DNA of 55,390 bases from an uncultured Burkholderiales bacterium (GCA_937949525.1 CALEDT010000019.1:1-55390), one strand, 5' to 3'. Numbered from the stretch's first letter, positions 19,504 to 29,940 are shown. Made by a program: numbers and translations. Notes: generated from the letters alone by a model not told the origin.

Positions 19504-20175
19504 TCAGCCGTCGTGTGCCGATGTCCCGACCCTGGCCTGCCGGGGCCGGTTGCCGGGCGGCACGGCATAACTCCAGCGGTTGCGCCAGGCGGCGAGCACC
19601 GCGTTGGGGTATTCCGGTTTGCCCAGGCTGCCATTGTAGCGGCCGAGCGCGCGGAACAGGTTGCCGCGCTCGATATCGAGATAATGGCGCAGGATGGTGG
19701 TGCCGTAGCGCAGGTTGGTGCGCAGGTGGAACAGGTTGTGATCCGGCGCGCCGATCACGTTGACCCAGAACGGCATGATCTGCATGTAGCCCATGGCCGT
19801 GGCGCTGGACACCGCGTACTTGCGGAAGCCGCTTTCCACCTCGATCAGGCCCAGCACCAGTTCCGGATCCAGACCGGCCCGGATCGACTCGTAATGGACG
19901 GTATTGAGGAAATCCCGACGCGTGGCCTCGTCCGGCATGCGCCGTTCCAGCCGCCTCGACATCTCGTCGAGCCAGGCGCGCACCTCCGGCGTGTCGGCGA
20001 AAGCCGCCTGGCGCACCGGCGTGTCCGCCACCGCCTTGGACAGCTTGGCACGCACGCTGGCCGACATCGGCTCGTACATCTGCGCGCCGGCGTAGGCCGG
20101 CCTGGCGCTGGCCAGCAGCAAGCCGGCGGCCAGCGCCAGCGCAGTGAGTGGAGTGTTCAAACCGATGCGCGACAT
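19504..20175 (-). CDS. Lytic murein transglycosylase (SLT domain)
   Basis: A 223-residue exported enzyme with a signal peptide ending ARPAYA (about residue 29). The SLT domain has [14 protein letters not shown] (catalytic Glu114), [11 protein letters not shown] and [17 protein letters not shown], the usual three signatures of family 1 transglycosylases that cleave peptidoglycan to 1,6-anhydromuropeptides. The ATG lies inside the end of proS (19-base overlap), so the two are probably co-translated. This proS-slt arrangement recurs in gammaproteobacteria. Confidence 0.93.
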   Translation of the reverse strand: MSRIGLNTPLTALALAAGLLLASARPAYAGAQMYEPMSASVRAKLSKAVADTPVRQAAFADTPEVRAWLDEMSRRLERRMPDEATRRDFLNTVHYESIRAGLDPELVLGLIEVESGFRKYAVSSATAMGYMQIMPFWVNVIGAPDHNLFHLRTNLRYGTTILRHYLDIERGNLFRALGRYNGSLGKPEYPNAVLAAWRNRWSYAVPPGNRPRQARVGTSAHDG

Positions 20176-21887
20176 GCCTTGATGCGTTCCTCGATGATGC
20201 GTGCTGCGTCAGTCAAAGCAAGTTTGGTGCCGGAGGTATCGGCGCGGGCCTGGTACTCCAGCATGCCGTCCTTTAGGCCGCGTTCGCTCACCACCACGCG
20301 GTGCGGTACGCCGATCAGTTCCATGTCGGCGAACATCACGCCCGGGCGTTCGTCGCGATCATCCAGCGCGACGTCGATGCCGGCGGCCACCATCGCATTA
20401 TAGAGCGCGTCCGCCTGGGCCTTGACCGCCTCGCTGCGGCTGTAGCCGAGCGGCACGATGACCAGTTCGAACGGCGCGATGGTCTGCGGGAACACGATGC
20501 CGCGTTCGTCGTGGCCCTGCTCGATGGCGGCGCCGACGATGCGCGATACGCCGATGCCGTAGCAGCCCATGACGAACACCCGCGACCGCCCGCCGGCGTC
20601 GAGAAAACGGGCATCCAGTGCCTCGGAGTACTTGCTGCCCAGCTTGAAGATGTGGCCGACCTCGATGCCGCGGCACAGTTGCAGCGTGCCGGCGCCGTCC
20701 GGGCTGGGGTCGCCCTCGACCACGTCGCGGATGTCCGCCACCAGGTCCGGTTCGGGCAGATCGCGCCCCCAGTTGACGCCGGCGATATGAAACTTGGGCT
20801 TGTTGGCGCCGCAGACGAAATCGGCCATCGCCGCCACGGTGCGGTCGGCGATGACGCGCACGCGGGTGCGGTCCAGTCCCACCGGGCCGAGGAAACCGGG
20901 CGGACACTGGAACGCGGCACGGATCTCCTCGTCGCTGGCGAAGCGGAAGCCGGCCAGACCGGGCTGTTTGGCGGCCTTGACTTCGTTGAGCGTGTGATCG
21001 CCGCGGATCAGCAGCACGTTGAGCCGGTCCTCGGCCATGACGGCGATCAGCTTGACCGTGCGCTGCAACGGTATGCCGAGCAGTTCGGCGACCGACTCGC
21101 AGGTGGTCTGCCGGGGTGTGTCCACCTCGCGCAGCGTTTCCGTGGCGGCCGGACGCGGCGTCGCCGGCGCCAGGGCTTCCGCCATTTCGACGTTGGCGGC
21201 GTAGTCGGAGGCCGGGCAGTAGGCGATGGCGTCCTCGCCGGAATCCGCCAGCACGTGGAACTCGTGTGAACCGGAGCCGCCGATGGCGCCGGTGTCCGCG
21301 GCGACCGCGCGGAAGCCGAGCCCTAGACGCGTGAAGATGCGGCTGTAGGCGTCATGCATAACTTGGTAGGTGGCATCCAGGCTGTCGCCATCGGCGTGGA
21401 AGGAGTAGGCGTCCTTCATCAGGAATTCGCGCGCGCGCATGACGCCGAAACGCGGCCGGATCTCGTCGCGGAACTTGGTCTGGATCTGGTAGAAGTTCAC
21501 CGGCAACTGGCGATAGGAACGCATCTCCTTGCGTGCCAGGTCGGTGATCACTTCCTCGTGCGTCGGACCGAAGCAGAAATCGCGCTGATGACGGTCCTTG
21601 ATCTTCAGCATCTGCGGTCCGAACACCTCCCAGCGTCCGGATTCCTGCCACAGCTCGGCGGGTTGCACGGCGGGCATCAACAGTTCGATGGCGCCGGCGC
21701 GATTCATCTCTTCCCGTACCACGGCCTCCACCTTGCGCAGCACGCGCAGGCCCAACGGCATCCAGGTATACAGGCCGGCGCCCAGACGCTTGATCAGGCC
21801 GGCCCGCAGCATCAGTTTGTGGCTGATCAGTTCGGCCTCGGCCGGGGCCTCCTTGCTGGTGGACAGGAAGAACTGGGAAATGCGCAT
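20157..21887 (-). CDS. proS: Prolyl-tRNA synthetase
   Basis: A 576-residue class II aminoacyl-tRNA synthetase that charges tRNA-Pro. It has the bacterial-type architecture: an N-terminal catalytic part ([17 protein letters not shown]; motif 2 with [17 protein letters not shown]), an inserted editing (YbaK-like) domain at about 230-400 with [13 protein letters not shown], motif 3 region [14 protein letters not shown], and a C-terminal anticodon-binding domain. The length matches E. coli ProS (572). The lytic transglycosylase gene overlaps its 3' end. Confidence 0.98.
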   Translation of the reverse strand: MRISQFFLSTSKEAPAEAELISHKLMLRAGLIKRLGAGLYTWMPLGLRVLRKVEAVVREEMNRAGAIELLMPAVQPAELWQESGRWEVFGPQMLKIKDRHQRDFCFGPTHEEVITDLARKEMRSYRQLPVNFYQIQTKFRDEIRPRFGVMRAREFLMKDAYSFHADGDSLDATYQVMHDAYSRIFTRLGLGFRAVAADTGAIGGSGSHEFHVLADSGEDAIAYCPASDYAANVEMAEALAPATPRPAATETLREVDTPRQTTCESVAELLGIPLQRTVKLIAVMAEDRLNVLLIRGDHTLNEVKAAKQPGLAGFRFASDEEIRAAFQCPPGFLGPVGLDRTRVRVIADRTVAAMADFVCGANKPKFHIAGVNWGRDLPEPDLVADIRDVVEGDPSPDGAGTLQLCRGIEVGHIFKLGSKYSEALDARFLDAGGRSRVFVMGCYGIGVSRIVGAAIEQGHDERGIVFPQTIAPFELVIVPLGYSRSEAVKAQADALYNAMVAAGIDVALDDRDERPGVMFADMELIGVPHRVVVSERGLKDGMLEYQARADTSGTKLALTDAARIIEERIKACRASV

Positions 21888-22030
21888 GATGGCAGTGCGT
21901 CGTCAGAAAGAAGGCGGGATTCTACCCGCTCGCGCCGGCGCGCATGCCCGGCTCCGTCGCGGTGAGACCGACGCCGGTCCCGGCGGCGTCGCGGGGGCGA
22001 TGCATGCGGGACCGTCCCCGGCGATGGCCG

Positions 22031-22519
22031 TCAGCGGATGTGCGACAGTTCCTTGTTGAGCATTTCGATGTTCTTCTCGTGCACGCGCACGGCGTCGCGC
22101 AGTTTGGCCAGATCCGCGCCCGGCTGGCGCGCGCCGGCGGCCAGCGCGGCGCGCGCGCCGTCGAGATTGAGTTGCTCGCTGCGCAGCTCCTCCTGCAGCA
22201 ACTGCCGGCGCATGTCGTCGCGCTTGCGCTGGGTGCCGCTGTCCACGCGTGGGAAGCTGCCGGGCGTGGCCGAGGGCGCGGGCGTGCCGCCGCGGCGCGG
22301 GGTTCCGGTTGGCGCCGGACGGATGCCCGGGGTATCAGGAATCACCAGTTGCGGTTTGACGCCGGGGCGCGGAATGTTGGTGTAGGTCACCATGCCGTGC
22401 TCGTCGACGAACTTGTAGATCTCGGCGCGCACGGGCAAAGCGGTGGCCATCAGTGCGATGCCCAGCAGGGCGCCGGTGGCGCGACGCCGGGTCGGGGAGC
22501 AACGGGAGGCGTGGGTCAT
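22031..22519 (-). CDS. DUF4124-domain exported protein
   Basis: A 162-residue exported protein with a signal peptide ending LPVRA. The DUF4124 N-terminal motif follows directly (EIYKFVDEHGMVTYTNIPRPG). A Pro/Thr/Gly-rich linker (about 60-95) leads to a charged helical C-terminus predicted as coiled coil (RKRDDMRRQLLQEELRSEQL). The function of DUF4124 proteins is unknown; they are common in beta- and gammaproteobacterial envelopes. The ATG is preferred over an upstream TTG. Confidence 0.85.
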   Translation of the reverse strand: MTHASRCSPTRRRATGALLGIALMATALPVRAEIYKFVDEHGMVTYTNIPRPGVKPQLVIPDTPGIRPAPTGTPRRGGTPAPSATPGSFPRVDSGTQRKRDDMRRQLLQEELRSEQLNLDGARAALAAGARQPGADLAKLRDAVRVHEKNIEMLNKELSHIR

Positions 22520-22577
22520 GGCCGACAACCGTAGGCAACGTGCCGGATTATAGCCGCCGCGCTGCGGCCGCGCCGGC

Positions 22578-24212
22578 TCACCCCAGGCGGAAACGGCTCA
22601 CCGCCGCGATCAGGCGGTCGGATAGTTCGCTCAGCGAGGCCGCGGCACGCACCAGGCTGTCCGCGACGTTGCGGTTGTCGGCCGCCATGCCCAGGATTTC
22701 GCCGACACGCCGGTCGATGTCGCGGCTGGATTCGTCCTGGCGGGCGCGGATGGCGTTGATGGCGTGGATCTGCTCGCTCAGCGACATCACCGCCGCGTTG
22801 ATGTCGGCGATGGCCCGGTCGCCTTCGCGTGCCTTGGCCACGCCCTCGTCGACCGCGGCCTGCGCCTGCTCCATGTTGCGCACGGCCTTGCCGGTTTCGT
22901 CCTGGATGGTGCGCACCGTACCGGAGATCTCCTCGGTGGCCCGGCTGGTGCGTTCCGCCAGTTTGCGCACCTCGTCGGCCACCACGGCGAAACCGCGGCC
23001 CTGCTCGCCGGCGCGCGCGGCTTCGATGGCCGCATTCAACGCCAGCAGGTTGGTCTGATCGGCGATGTCCTTGATCACGCCGATGATCTGACCGATGGTG
23101 TCGGAGTGGGCGCCGAGCGAGGTGATCGCCGCCGAGGTCTGGGTCACTGAGTGCGAGATGGTTTCGATGCCGGCGGCGGCCTCGCCGATCACGCGCTGGC
23201 CGGTGCGCGCGAGCTCGCTCGATTGATCGGCCGAGCGCACCATGTTGGTGATGTTCTCGCCCACTTCGCCCACCGCCTGAGTCAACGCGGCGGCCGACGC
23301 GGCGGCGTTCTGCGCGCAACGCTGCTGGTGCGACGAGGCTTCCGCCACCTGCCGGCTGTTGTCGTTGGTTTCCACCGCGGCGTTGCTGACCAGTGCGGCG
23401 TCGTCACGGATTTCGCGCACGATGGCGGCGAATTCGCCGGTCATGCGGTTGAAAGCGGCGGCGACTTGCGCCAGCTCGTCCTTACCCGCGATGTCGACCT
23501 GGCTGGTCAGGTCGCCCTGGGCGAGGCGTTGCGCCGCCAGTTCCAGATGGCTCGCGCCGCGCACGATGGACAGGCGGATGACGAGGCCGAGCGCGATGGA
23601 CAGCGCGAGACCGATGGCGATGCCTGCGATCGCGCCGAGGTTCAGTACGCGTGCCAGGCGTTGCATGCGCTCACGATAGGCGCCGGCCTCGCCGGTGAGA
23701 TGGTCGATCAGCGCGTCGGTGGCCACCTGCACCCGGTTGAACGCCGGATCGAGCACGTCGCCACTGTGTGCGTCGGCATCCTCCAGCCGCTCGGCGTTGA
23801 GCAGATCGCGCATCTTTTCGATACCGTTGACGCCGAAATCCATGCGCGTCGCGAGATAGGCTTCCAGCAGCGTCTTTTCCTGATCGGACAGCGGTTGTTG
23901 CTGGTAACGCTCCAGCGATTCGCTGATCACGCGGATACGGCGATCGATTTCGTCGAACATTTCCTGCGCGACGAAGGCATCGCCGGCGAGCCTGGCCTTG
24001 AAGATGTCGTTGCGCACCTGGAACTGGCTCAGGCGGACCTGCTGCAACTGGTTGATCGACAGCAGGTGGCGGTCGTAGACCTCGGCCAGCGCCCGACCGT
24101 TCTGCTGCATGCCCCAGATGCCGATCAGGCCGACGATCAGCAGCAGGGCGGAGGTGATCGCGGTGAGCGCGATCAGGCGCGTGCCGATCTTGACGTCGTT
24201 GAGGAATCGCAT
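22578..24212 (-). CDS. Methyl-accepting chemotaxis protein
   Basis: A 544-residue chemoreceptor. The ATG chosen has GGAGA just upstream; an in-frame ATG four codons earlier is possible. TM1 (about 12-34), a periplasmic four-helix-bundle sensor (about 35-190, Tar-like), TM2 (about 192-215), HAMP, then the cytoplasmic coiled coil with the conserved hairpin tip [20 protein letters not shown] and EVRKLAERT. There is no C-terminal pentapeptide tether for CheR. The ligand is unknown. It lies after the glnA terminator and is probably transcribed separately. Confidence 0.95.
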   Translation of the reverse strand: MRFLNDVKIGTRLIALTAITSALLLIVGLIGIWGMQQNGRALAEVYDRHLLSINQLQQVRLSQFQVRNDIFKARLAGDAFVAQEMFDEIDRRIRVISESLERYQQQPLSDQEKTLLEAYLATRMDFGVNGIEKMRDLLNAERLEDADAHSGDVLDPAFNRVQVATDALIDHLTGEAGAYRERMQRLARVLNLGAIAGIAIGLALSIALGLVIRLSIVRGASHLELAAQRLAQGDLTSQVDIAGKDELAQVAAAFNRMTGEFAAIVREIRDDAALVSNAAVETNDNSRQVAEASSHQQRCAQNAAASAAALTQAVGEVGENITNMVRSADQSSELARTGQRVIGEAAAGIETISHSVTQTSAAITSLGAHSDTIGQIIGVIKDIADQTNLLALNAAIEAARAGEQGRGFAVVADEVRKLAERTSRATEEISGTVRTIQDETGKAVRNMEQAQAAVDEGVAKAREGDRAIADINAAVMSLSEQIHAINAIRARQDESSRDIDRRVGEILGMAADNRNVADSLVRAAASLSELSDRLIAAVSRFRLG

Positions 24213-24254
24213 GCTCGTCTCCATCGGGGTAATGAAGCCCTCCCGGCGCAGGCA

Positions 24255-24288
24255 CAAAAACGAGGGCGGGGCCATCAGCCCCGCCCTC
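24255..24288 (-). terminator. Rho-independent terminator downstream of glnA
   Basis: A perfect 10-bp GC stem (GAGGGCGGGG / CCCCGCCCTC, loop of seven bases, 24262-24288). On the minus strand it is followed by a T-run (the AAAAA at 24256-24260 on the plus strand). It lies about 85 bases after the glnA stop and before the chemoreceptor start, so it separates the two transcription units. Confidence 0.88.
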
Positions 24289-24372
24289 TATACGGCAAGA
24301 CACGCGGAAACTTGATGCCCGCGTGACGGCGATCACACCGCGCGCTTGACCTGCGTCAAGCCGCCCGGCTGG

Positions 24373-25782
24373 TCAGACGCTGTAGTACATGTCGAATTCG
24401 ACCGGATGCGTGGTCATGCGCAGGCGCGTGACTTCCTCCATCTTGAGTTCGATGTAGGCGTCGATGAACTCGTTGCTGAACACGCCGCCGCGAGTCAGGA
24501 AGTCGCGGTCGCGGTCCAGGTGTTCCAGCGCCATGTCCAGCGAATGGCACACCTTGGGGATGGATTTCTCTTCTTCCGGCGGCAGGTCGTACAGGTTCTT
24601 GTCGGCGGGGTCGCCCGGGTGGATCTTGTTCTGCACGCCGTCCAGGCCGGCCATCATCATCGCGGCGAAAGCCAGGTAGGGGTTGGCGATCGGGTCCGGG
24701 AAACGCACCTCGATGCGGCGGGCCTTGTCGGACGCCACGTGCGGGATGCGGATGGAGGCCGAGCGGTTGCGCGCCGAGTAGGCCAGCATCACCGGCGCTT
24801 CGAAGCCCGGCACCAGACGCTTGTAGGAGTTGGTGCCCGGGTTGGTGATGGCGTTCAGCGCCTTGGCGTGCTTGATGATGCCGCCGATGTAATACAGCGC
24901 GAACTCGGACAGACCGGCGTAGCCGTTGCCGGCGAACAGGTTCTTGCCGTCCTTCCAGATCGACTGGTGGCAGTGCATGCCGGAGCCGTTGTCGCCGACG
25001 ATGGGCTTGGGCATGAAGGTGGCGGTCTTGCCATACTGGTGCGCGACGTTGTGCACCACGTATTTCAGGATCTGCGTCCAGTCGGCGCGCTGCACCAGGG
25101 TGCTGAACTTGGTGCCGATCTCGCACTGGCCGGCGGTGGCCACTTCGTGATGATGCACCTCGACCGGCACGCCCAGTTCCTCCAGCGCCAGGCACATGGC
25201 GGAGCGGATGTCCTGCAGGCTGTCGATCGGCGGCACCGGGAAGTAGCCGCCTTTGACCTTGGGCCGGTGGCCCAGATTGCCCACTTCGGTCTGCTCGCCG
25301 GACGACCAGGCAGCTTCCTCGGAACGGATCTTGACGTGGCTGCCGGACATGTCGTCACCCCAGGTGACGGAGTCGAAGATGAAGAATTCCGGCTCCGGAC
25401 CGAAATACACCGCGTCGCCGATGCCGGTGGATTTCAGATACGCCTCGGCGCGCTTGGCGATGGAGCGCGGGTCGCGGTCGTAGCCCTTGCCGGTGTCGGG
25501 TTCCACCACGTCGCAGGTCAGGATCAGCGTCGGCTCGTCGAAGAAGGGATCGATGTTGGCGGTGTCCGGATCCGGCATCAGCAGCATGTCAGATGCCTGG
25601 ATGCCTTTCCAGCCGGCGATCGAGGAACCGTCGAAGGCGTGGCCATGCTCGAATTTTTCCTCGTCGAAATGAGAAACCGGCACGGTGACGTGTTGTTCCT
25701 TGCCGCGGGTATCGGTAAAGCGGAAATCGACGAATTTGACATCGTTTTCCTGGACCATCTTCATTACATCGGCGACCGCCAT
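24373..25782 (-). CDS. glnA: Glutamine synthetase type I
   Basis: A 469-residue GSI enzyme that makes glutamine from glutamate, ammonia and ATP in the cytoplasm as a dodecamer. Seen: the N-terminal [12 protein letters not shown] loop, the metal-site stretch [25 protein letters not shown], the ATP-binding [16 protein letters not shown] and [19 protein letters not shown] carries Tyr398, the adenylylation site of enterobacterial enzymes. An AAGGAG ribosome-binding site lies seven bases before the ATG. A sigma-54 promoter and an NtrC-type palindrome upstream indicate nitrogen control. Confidence 0.98.
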   Translation of the reverse strand: MAVADVMKMVQENDVKFVDFRFTDTRGKEQHVTVPVSHFDEEKFEHGHAFDGSSIAGWKGIQASDMLLMPDPDTANIDPFFDEPTLILTCDVVEPDTGKGYDRDPRSIAKRAEAYLKSTGIGDAVYFGPEPEFFIFDSVTWGDDMSGSHVKIRSEEAAWSSGEQTEVGNLGHRPKVKGGYFPVPPIDSLQDIRSAMCLALEELGVPVEVHHHEVATAGQCEIGTKFSTLVQRADWTQILKYVVHNVAHQYGKTATFMPKPIVGDNGSGMHCHQSIWKDGKNLFAGNGYAGLSEFALYYIGGIIKHAKALNAITNPGTNSYKRLVPGFEAPVMLAYSARNRSASIRIPHVASDKARRIEVRFPDPIANPYLAFAAMMMAGLDGVQNKIHPGDPADKNLYDLPPEEEKSIPKVCHSLDMALEHLDRDRDFLTRGGVFSNEFIDAYIELKMEEVTRLRMTTHPVEFDMYYSV

Positions 25783-25845
25783 GTTCGAACTCCTTGTTGG
25801 GGCTGGTTGGCAATTACGGGCAGTGGATATCCACGCGGGGCTTCA

Positions 25846-25861
25846 AGCATGTTTCGTGCCA
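25846..25861 (-). promoter_or_regulatory. Sigma-54 (RpoN) promoter of glnA
   Basis: On the minus strand the sequence reads TGGCACGAAACATGCT. It matches the -24/-12 consensus TGGCACG-N4-TTGCW with one mismatch and correct GG-to-GC spacing. The predicted start of transcription is near 25835, about 50 bases before the glnA ATG. A second GGCAC-like stretch (minus-strand TGGCACAATGCTTTGT, ending near 25875) lacks the -12 GC and is a poorer candidate. Confidence 0.82.
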
Positions 25862-25943
25862 TGCCCCAAAACAGGACAAAGCATTGTGCCATAACGCTGC
25901 AAGTCGGGAAGGGGGTGGTGTTCGGCACCAAATGAGATCATGG

Positions 25944-25960
25944 CGCACCAATATGGTGCG
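25944..25960. promoter_or_regulatory. NtrC-binding palindrome upstream of glnA
   Basis: CGCACCAATATGGTGCG is a perfect 7+3+7 dyad. Its core GCACCA-N3-TGGTGC is identical in layout to enterobacterial glnA NtrC (NRI) boxes. It is centred about 115 bases upstream of the predicted sigma-54 start site, a normal enhancer distance. It also lies about 90 bases upstream of aroE on the other strand. Confidence 0.8.
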
Positions 25961-26043
25961 TTTCCGACCTGACAGGGCGCGACTGGATTCCGAATGCCGC
26001 GCCATCGACAATACCGGCGTCGCTCCACCACGCTTCGCGTTCC

Positions 26044-26850
26044 ATGACTGACCGTTATGCCGTTTTCGGCCACCCCATCGCCCATTCCAAGTCGCCGCTG
26101 ATCCATGCCGCGTTCGCCGCCCAGACCGGCCAGGACATGGTCTATGAGGCCATGCTGGCGCCGCTGGACGGCTTCGCTGCCGCCGTCACCGCGTTCCGCG
26201 ACGCGGGCGGGCGCGGCTGCAACGTCACCGTACCGTTCAAGGAGCAGGCCTACGCGCTGTGCGCGCCGAGCGAGCGGGCGCGCGAGGCCGGTGCGGTCAA
26301 TACGCTCAGCTTCGCCGATGGCCGCATGCTCGGCGACAACACCGACGGCGCCGGGCTGGTCGCCGATCTCACCGCCAATCTCGGCGTGGGTCTGGCCGGC
26401 CGGCAGGTGCTGCTGATGGGGGCGGGCGGTGCCGCGCGCGGCGTCGTCGGCCCGCTGTTGCGCGCCGGCGTCGCCGGTATGGTCATCGTCAACCGCACGC
26501 CGGACAAGGCAGTGGCGCTGGCCGCAGGCTTCTCCGGCCTCGGCGCGGATGTGCTCGGCTGCGGTTACCACGATGCCCAGGGCACCTTCGATCTGGTGAT
26601 CAATGCCACGGCGGCGAGCCTGGCGGGGGAGGCGCCGCCTTTGGCCCCGACCGTGTTCGCGCCGGGCGCGCTGGCCTACGACATGATGTACGGCCGCGAC
26701 ACGCCTTTCCTTGCGTTCGCGCGTGCGGCCGGCGCACGCACGGCGGATGGCCTGGGCATGCTGGTGGAACAGGCGGCCGAGGCTTTCCTGATCTGGCGGG
26801 GGGTGCGTCCCCTGACCGCGCCGGTGTTGCAACGGTTGCGCGCCGGCTGA
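26044..26850 (+). CDS. aroE: Shikimate dehydrogenase
   Basis: A 268-residue cytoplasmic enzyme of the shikimate pathway (3-dehydroshikimate + NADPH to shikimate). It has the N-terminal [17 protein letters not shown], catalytic Lys in [11 protein letters not shown], Asp in DNTDGAGL, the nucleotide-binding GAGGAARGV and the NADP-type NRT motif. It is divergent from glnA. Its TGA shares one base with the mtgA ATG. Confidence 0.97.
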   Translation: MTDRYAVFGHPIAHSKSPLIHAAFAAQTGQDMVYEAMLAPLDGFAAAVTAFRDAGGRGCNVTVPFKEQAYALCAPSERAREAGAVNTLSFADGRMLGDNTDGAGLVADLTANLGVGLAGRQVLLMGAGGAARGVVGPLLRAGVAGMVIVNRTPDKAVALAAGFSGLGADVLGCGYHDAQGTFDLVINATAASLAGEAPPLAPTVFAPGALAYDMMYGRDTPFLAFARAAGARTADGLGMLVEQAAEAFLIWRGVRPLTAPVLQRLRAG

Positions 26851-27539
26851 TGGGGCGCCTGCTGTGGCGTGGCCTGCTGTCGTTGCTGGCCCTGGTTTTT
26901 CTGTTGCAGCTCTGGTTCTTCGCCCACGTGCTGTGGTGGAAGGTGTTCGACCCGTCCACCACGGCGTTCATGCGTGCCGGCATGGCGCGTTTGCAGCAGA
27001 CCCGGCCGGACGCCGAGCTGCGCTATCGCTGGGTGGACTATGAGCGCATTTCCGTGCATCTGAAACGTGCCGTGGTGGCCGCGGAGGACAGCCGTTTCGT
27101 GCAGCATTCGGGGTTCGACTGGGATGGCATCGAGTATGCCGCGCGCAAGAACCTGGAAAAGGGCCGGTTCGCCGCGGGCGGTTCGACCATCAGCCAGCAA
27201 CTGGCCAAGAATCTGTTCCTGTCGCCGTCCAGGAACCCGATGCGCAAGGCCCAGGAAGCGGTGATCACGGTGATGATCGAGCAGACCTGGAGCAAGCGGC
27301 GCATCCTGGAGGTCTACCTCAACGTCATCGAATGGGGTAACGGCATCCATGGCGCGGAGGCGGCGGCACGGCGCTACTTCGGCACGTCCGCCGCCGCCGT
27401 CGGGCGGGACCAGGCGGCGCTGTTGGCGGCGATGATTCCCAACCCGCGCCATTACGAGCACAACCTGTCGTCACGTGCGCTGTTGAAGCGCAAGGCGACG
27501 ATTGCGGCGCGCATGCACTTGGTCAGCGTGCCGAAGTAG
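26850..27539 (+). CDS. mtgA: Monofunctional biosynthetic peptidoglycan transglycosylase
   Basis: A 229-residue GT51 glycosyltransferase that polymerizes lipid II. There is one N-terminal TM (about 5-27), then AAEDSRFVQHSGFDWDGI (catalytic Glu), GGSTISQQLAKNLFL and KRRILEVYLNVIEWG. It has no transpeptidase domain and the length is normal for MtgA. The start overlaps the aroE stop (TGATG). The 3' end overlaps the convergent next gene by 17 bases. Confidence 0.96.
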   Translation: MGRLLWRGLLSLLALVFLLQLWFFAHVLWWKVFDPSTTAFMRAGMARLQQTRPDAELRYRWVDYERISVHLKRAVVAAEDSRFVQHSGFDWDGIEYAARKNLEKGRFAAGGSTISQQLAKNLFLSPSRNPMRKAQEAVITVMIEQTWSKRRILEVYLNVIEWGNGIHGAEAAARRYFGTSAAAVGRDQAALLAAMIPNPRHYEHNLSSRALLKRKATIAARMHLVSVPK

Positions 27540-28512
27540 CGCGTCGTCGCCAGCCCCAGGCGCCGAGCCAGTCCAGCTCGATGTGCAGCGGCGGATCGGT
27601 CGGCAGGCGGATCGACGCGCGTCGGATGCGGCCCATGCGCATGGCCCGCAGCAACGGCTGCAACCAGTCGCGTTCGATGCGGGCCAGCGCGGTTTCCGAC
27701 GCCTCCAGGCCGTCGGCCACGGGCGGGATCACCAGCGCATGGCGGCAGCCGCGCCAGGCGTGGCTGCCGGCCAATGCCGGCGGACAGGGGATGCGCCGGG
27801 TGCCGGCATAGGCGGCGACCGCCGCCGCCAGCGCATCCGGGTCGGCCAACGTCGGCTCGGCGGCGAGCAGGTCGGGTGCCTTGGCGATCGCCGGCGCGTG
27901 CCCCCCGCCCCAGGCCCATAGGCCGTTGATCGGCGCGCTGCCGCGCGCTTCGCGCCGGCGATTGACGGGGTGCGCATGCAGCAACATCTGCGCGTCGTTG
28001 ATCAGGCGCATGAATTCGCGCGCCCCCGGACCCTGGGGCAGGCCGCGTTCCAAGGGCAGGTGCGCAAGCATGTCCGGTGATGCCGCGTGCCATTCGGGCG
28101 GCTGCGCCAGACGCAGGTACCAGCGGGTCGGCCGTGGGGTAAACAGGGTCATGCCCGCCGCCGCCCACAACGGCCGCAGGCTGTCGCCCAAGGCCGCGGC
28201 TTCTTCGGCGTCCAGGCCCACGCTCGCGGCCGCGTGCGGCATCAGGCCGCGCAGGCCGGGTTCCAGATGCATCGGGTCCAGGCACAGCCAGGCCGCGTCG
28301 CCCGGTTCGATGCCGTCGGACCGCGCGCAGACCGGCGCCAGCGGCCAATCGTGCTGCCGTGGGATGCCGAACCGGCGGCACAGCCACGCGGGCATGCCGG
28401 CGTCCGCCGGCACGATTTGCGCCCGCTGCGCCAGCCGGGCCAGCGTTGGGGCGCGCGCCAACCAATCCTCCGGATTCCCGCTCAGGGGTAGATACAGGTC
28501 CATCCGTTGCAT
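27523..28512 (-). CDS. Conserved protein of the family often labelled 'phosphoglycerate mutase' (COG4255-like)
   Basis: About 329 residues from the ATG at 28512; an ATG three codons later is also possible and neither has a clear ribosome-binding site. Segments such as RPTRWYLRL, LINDAQMLLHAHPVNRRR and INGLWAWGGG resemble a gamma- and betaproteobacterial family that databases label as cofactor-independent phosphoglycerate mutase-related. I see no intact mutase metal-binding motifs, so the enzymatic name is not supported by the sequence. It stands alone, convergent with mtgA. Recognition is from memory of related xanthomonad proteins; function unknown. Confidence 0.7.
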   Translation of the reverse strand: MQRMDLYLPLSGNPEDWLARAPTLARLAQRAQIVPADAGMPAWLCRRFGIPRQHDWPLAPVCARSDGIEPGDAAWLCLDPMHLEPGLRGLMPHAAASVGLDAEEAAALGDSLRPLWAAAGMTLFTPRPTRWYLRLAQPPEWHAASPDMLAHLPLERGLPQGPGAREFMRLINDAQMLLHAHPVNRRREARGSAPINGLWAWGGGHAPAIAKAPDLLAAEPTLADPDALAAAVAAYAGTRRIPCPPALAGSHAWRGCRHALVIPPVADGLEASETALARIERDWLQPLLRAMRMGRIRRASIRLPTDPPLHIELDWLGAWGWRRRATSAR

Positions 28513-28637
28513 GCGCCGATTATCCGCCGCTGGCGCTTGGCGGGTCATCGCCTATCCTGATTGAACCGCTCAGGAATTATTGGTCGCCGATGCGGTCTTT
28601 ACGCTGTCCTTTCATTGCCAGCACAAGGAGATACGGT

Positions 28638-29432
28638 ATGAGCACGTTATCCGTCCAGCCTCACGATTCTTCCGTCGGCATCCCCGAAGTGCGTCATGTT
28701 TCCGCGTCACGCCCGTTGACTTGGTTGCGTCGCGGTTGGCGCGACCTCAAGCGGGGATGGCCGTTGTCGCTCACCTTCGGTGCCGTCTTCGCCGGGCTCG
28801 GCTGGCTGCTCACCAGTTATGCCAGCGGGCGTCCACACCTGGTCATGGCCCTGACCACCGGCTTCCTGCTGGTGGCGCCGTTTCTGGCGCTCGGCTTCTA
28901 CGGCATTTCCCGCCGCTTCGAGAACCGCCACGGTTTGCACGGCGGCAATCCGCTGCTGATGCCGTTCGTCGGCGTGCGCCGCAACGGCGGCTCCATCGGC
29001 CTGTTCGCGGTGCTGCTGGCCTTCATCCTGAGTGCCTGGGAGCGCATCTCGGCGCTGCTGGTCGGGCTGTTCGTGCGCAACGACGTGATATCCGACGGTT
29101 ATTTCAGTCTGACCATGCTGTTCGATGCCAGTCATGCCGGTTTCGTCGTCGCCTACCTGCTGTTCGGCGGCACACTGGCGCTGCTGGTGTTCGCACTGAG
29201 CGTGGTGTCGTTGCCGATGATGCTCGACCGGCGCGTGGACATGGTCACCGCCATCCTGACCAGTCTGGCCACCGTGCGCGAGAACCCCGTGGCCATGCTG
29301 GTCTGGGCGGCGATCATCGTGGCCGCGACGATCGTCGGCGTCATGACCTGGTTCGTCGGCCTGATCGTGGTGTTCCCGCTGCTCGGTCACGCCACCTGGC
29401 ACGCCTATCGGGAACTTGTGGAGCGGCACTGA
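28638..29432 (+). CDS. DUF2189-family integral membrane protein
   Basis: A 264-residue protein with about six hydrophobic segments and a soluble N-terminus of roughly 45 residues (PLTWLRRGWRDLKRGW just before TM1). That amphipathic start, plus GFYGISRRFENRHG and LSVVSLPMMLDRRVDMVTAI, fit the DUF2189 family of alpha- and gammaproteobacteria. The family's function is unknown; association with respiratory or cytochrome oxidase genes elsewhere is only a hint. An AAGGAG site lies seven bases before the ATG. A strong terminator follows. Confidence 0.82.
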   Translation: MSTLSVQPHDSSVGIPEVRHVSASRPLTWLRRGWRDLKRGWPLSLTFGAVFAGLGWLLTSYASGRPHLVMALTTGFLLVAPFLALGFYGISRRFENRHGLHGGNPLLMPFVGVRRNGGSIGLFAVLLAFILSAWERISALLVGLFVRNDVISDGYFSLTMLFDASHAGFVVAYLLFGGTLALLVFALSVVSLPMMLDRRVDMVTAILTSLATVRENPVAMLVWAAIIVAATIVGVMTWFVGLIVVFPLLGHATWHAYRELVERH

Positions 29433-29471
29433 GTCCACCTTTCCGGTAAGTGCCTTAACGCGGCAAACTTC

Positions 29472-29498
29472 GGCCGGGCTCGTCCCGGCCATTTTTTT
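29472..29498 (+). terminator. Rho-independent terminator after the DUF2189 gene
   Basis: A 7-bp stem GGCCGGG/CCCGGCC with a CTCGT loop, followed directly by A and seven T. It ends the plus-strand DUF2189 transcript about 15 bases before yjbQ, so yjbQ needs its own promoter or readthrough. Confidence 0.9.
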
Positions 29499-29512
29499 GC
29501 CTGTACCCGACC

Positions 29513-29932
29513 ATGCGTCAATTGCACACCGCTTTCGTCATCACCAGCCGTGGCAAGGGGCTGTACGACTTCACCGATGAAGTGGCGCGCTGGCTCGCCG
29601 TCCATCGTGCGCGAGAAGGGCTGCTGACGCTGTTCGTGCGTCATACCTCGGCCAGCCTGCTGATCCAGGAGAACGCCGATGCCGACGTGCGCGGCGATCT
29701 GGAGCGCTTCCTGTCACGCCTGGTGCCGGAGGGCGATGCGCTGTACCGCCACACGCTGGAAGGCGCCGACGACATGCCGGCGCACGTGCGCGCGGCCCTG
29801 ACCCAGACGCACCTTTCCATCCCGGTGCGCGACGGTGCCCTGGTGCTGGGCACCTGGCAGGGTATCTATCTGTTCGAACACCGTCAGGTCGGCCATCGCC
29901 GCGAGGTGGCGGCGCATTTCCTCGGCGATTGA
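29513..29932 (+). CDS. yjbQ: YjbQ family (UPF0047) protein
   Basis: A 139-residue cytoplasmic protein of the YjbQ/UPF0047 family, implicated by genetics in other bacteria as a secondary thiamine-phosphate synthase. Seen: the family core VRHTSASLLIQENADADV and the C-terminal LGTWQGIYLFEHR. The length is typical. A hairpin follows the stop (29941-29962). Confidence 0.93.
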   Translation: MRQLHTAFVITSRGKGLYDFTDEVARWLAVHRAREGLLTLFVRHTSASLLIQENADADVRGDLERFLSRLVPEGDALYRHTLEGADDMPAHVRAALTQTHLSIPVRDGALVLGTWQGIYLFEHRQVGHRREVAAHFLGD

Positions 29933-29940
29933 CGCACGCG

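Noticed and set aside
25862-25877. Second sigma-54 promoter (minus-strand TGGCACAATGCTTTGT).
   Set aside because: The -12 GC is missing at the correct spacing; the site at 25846-25861 fits far better.
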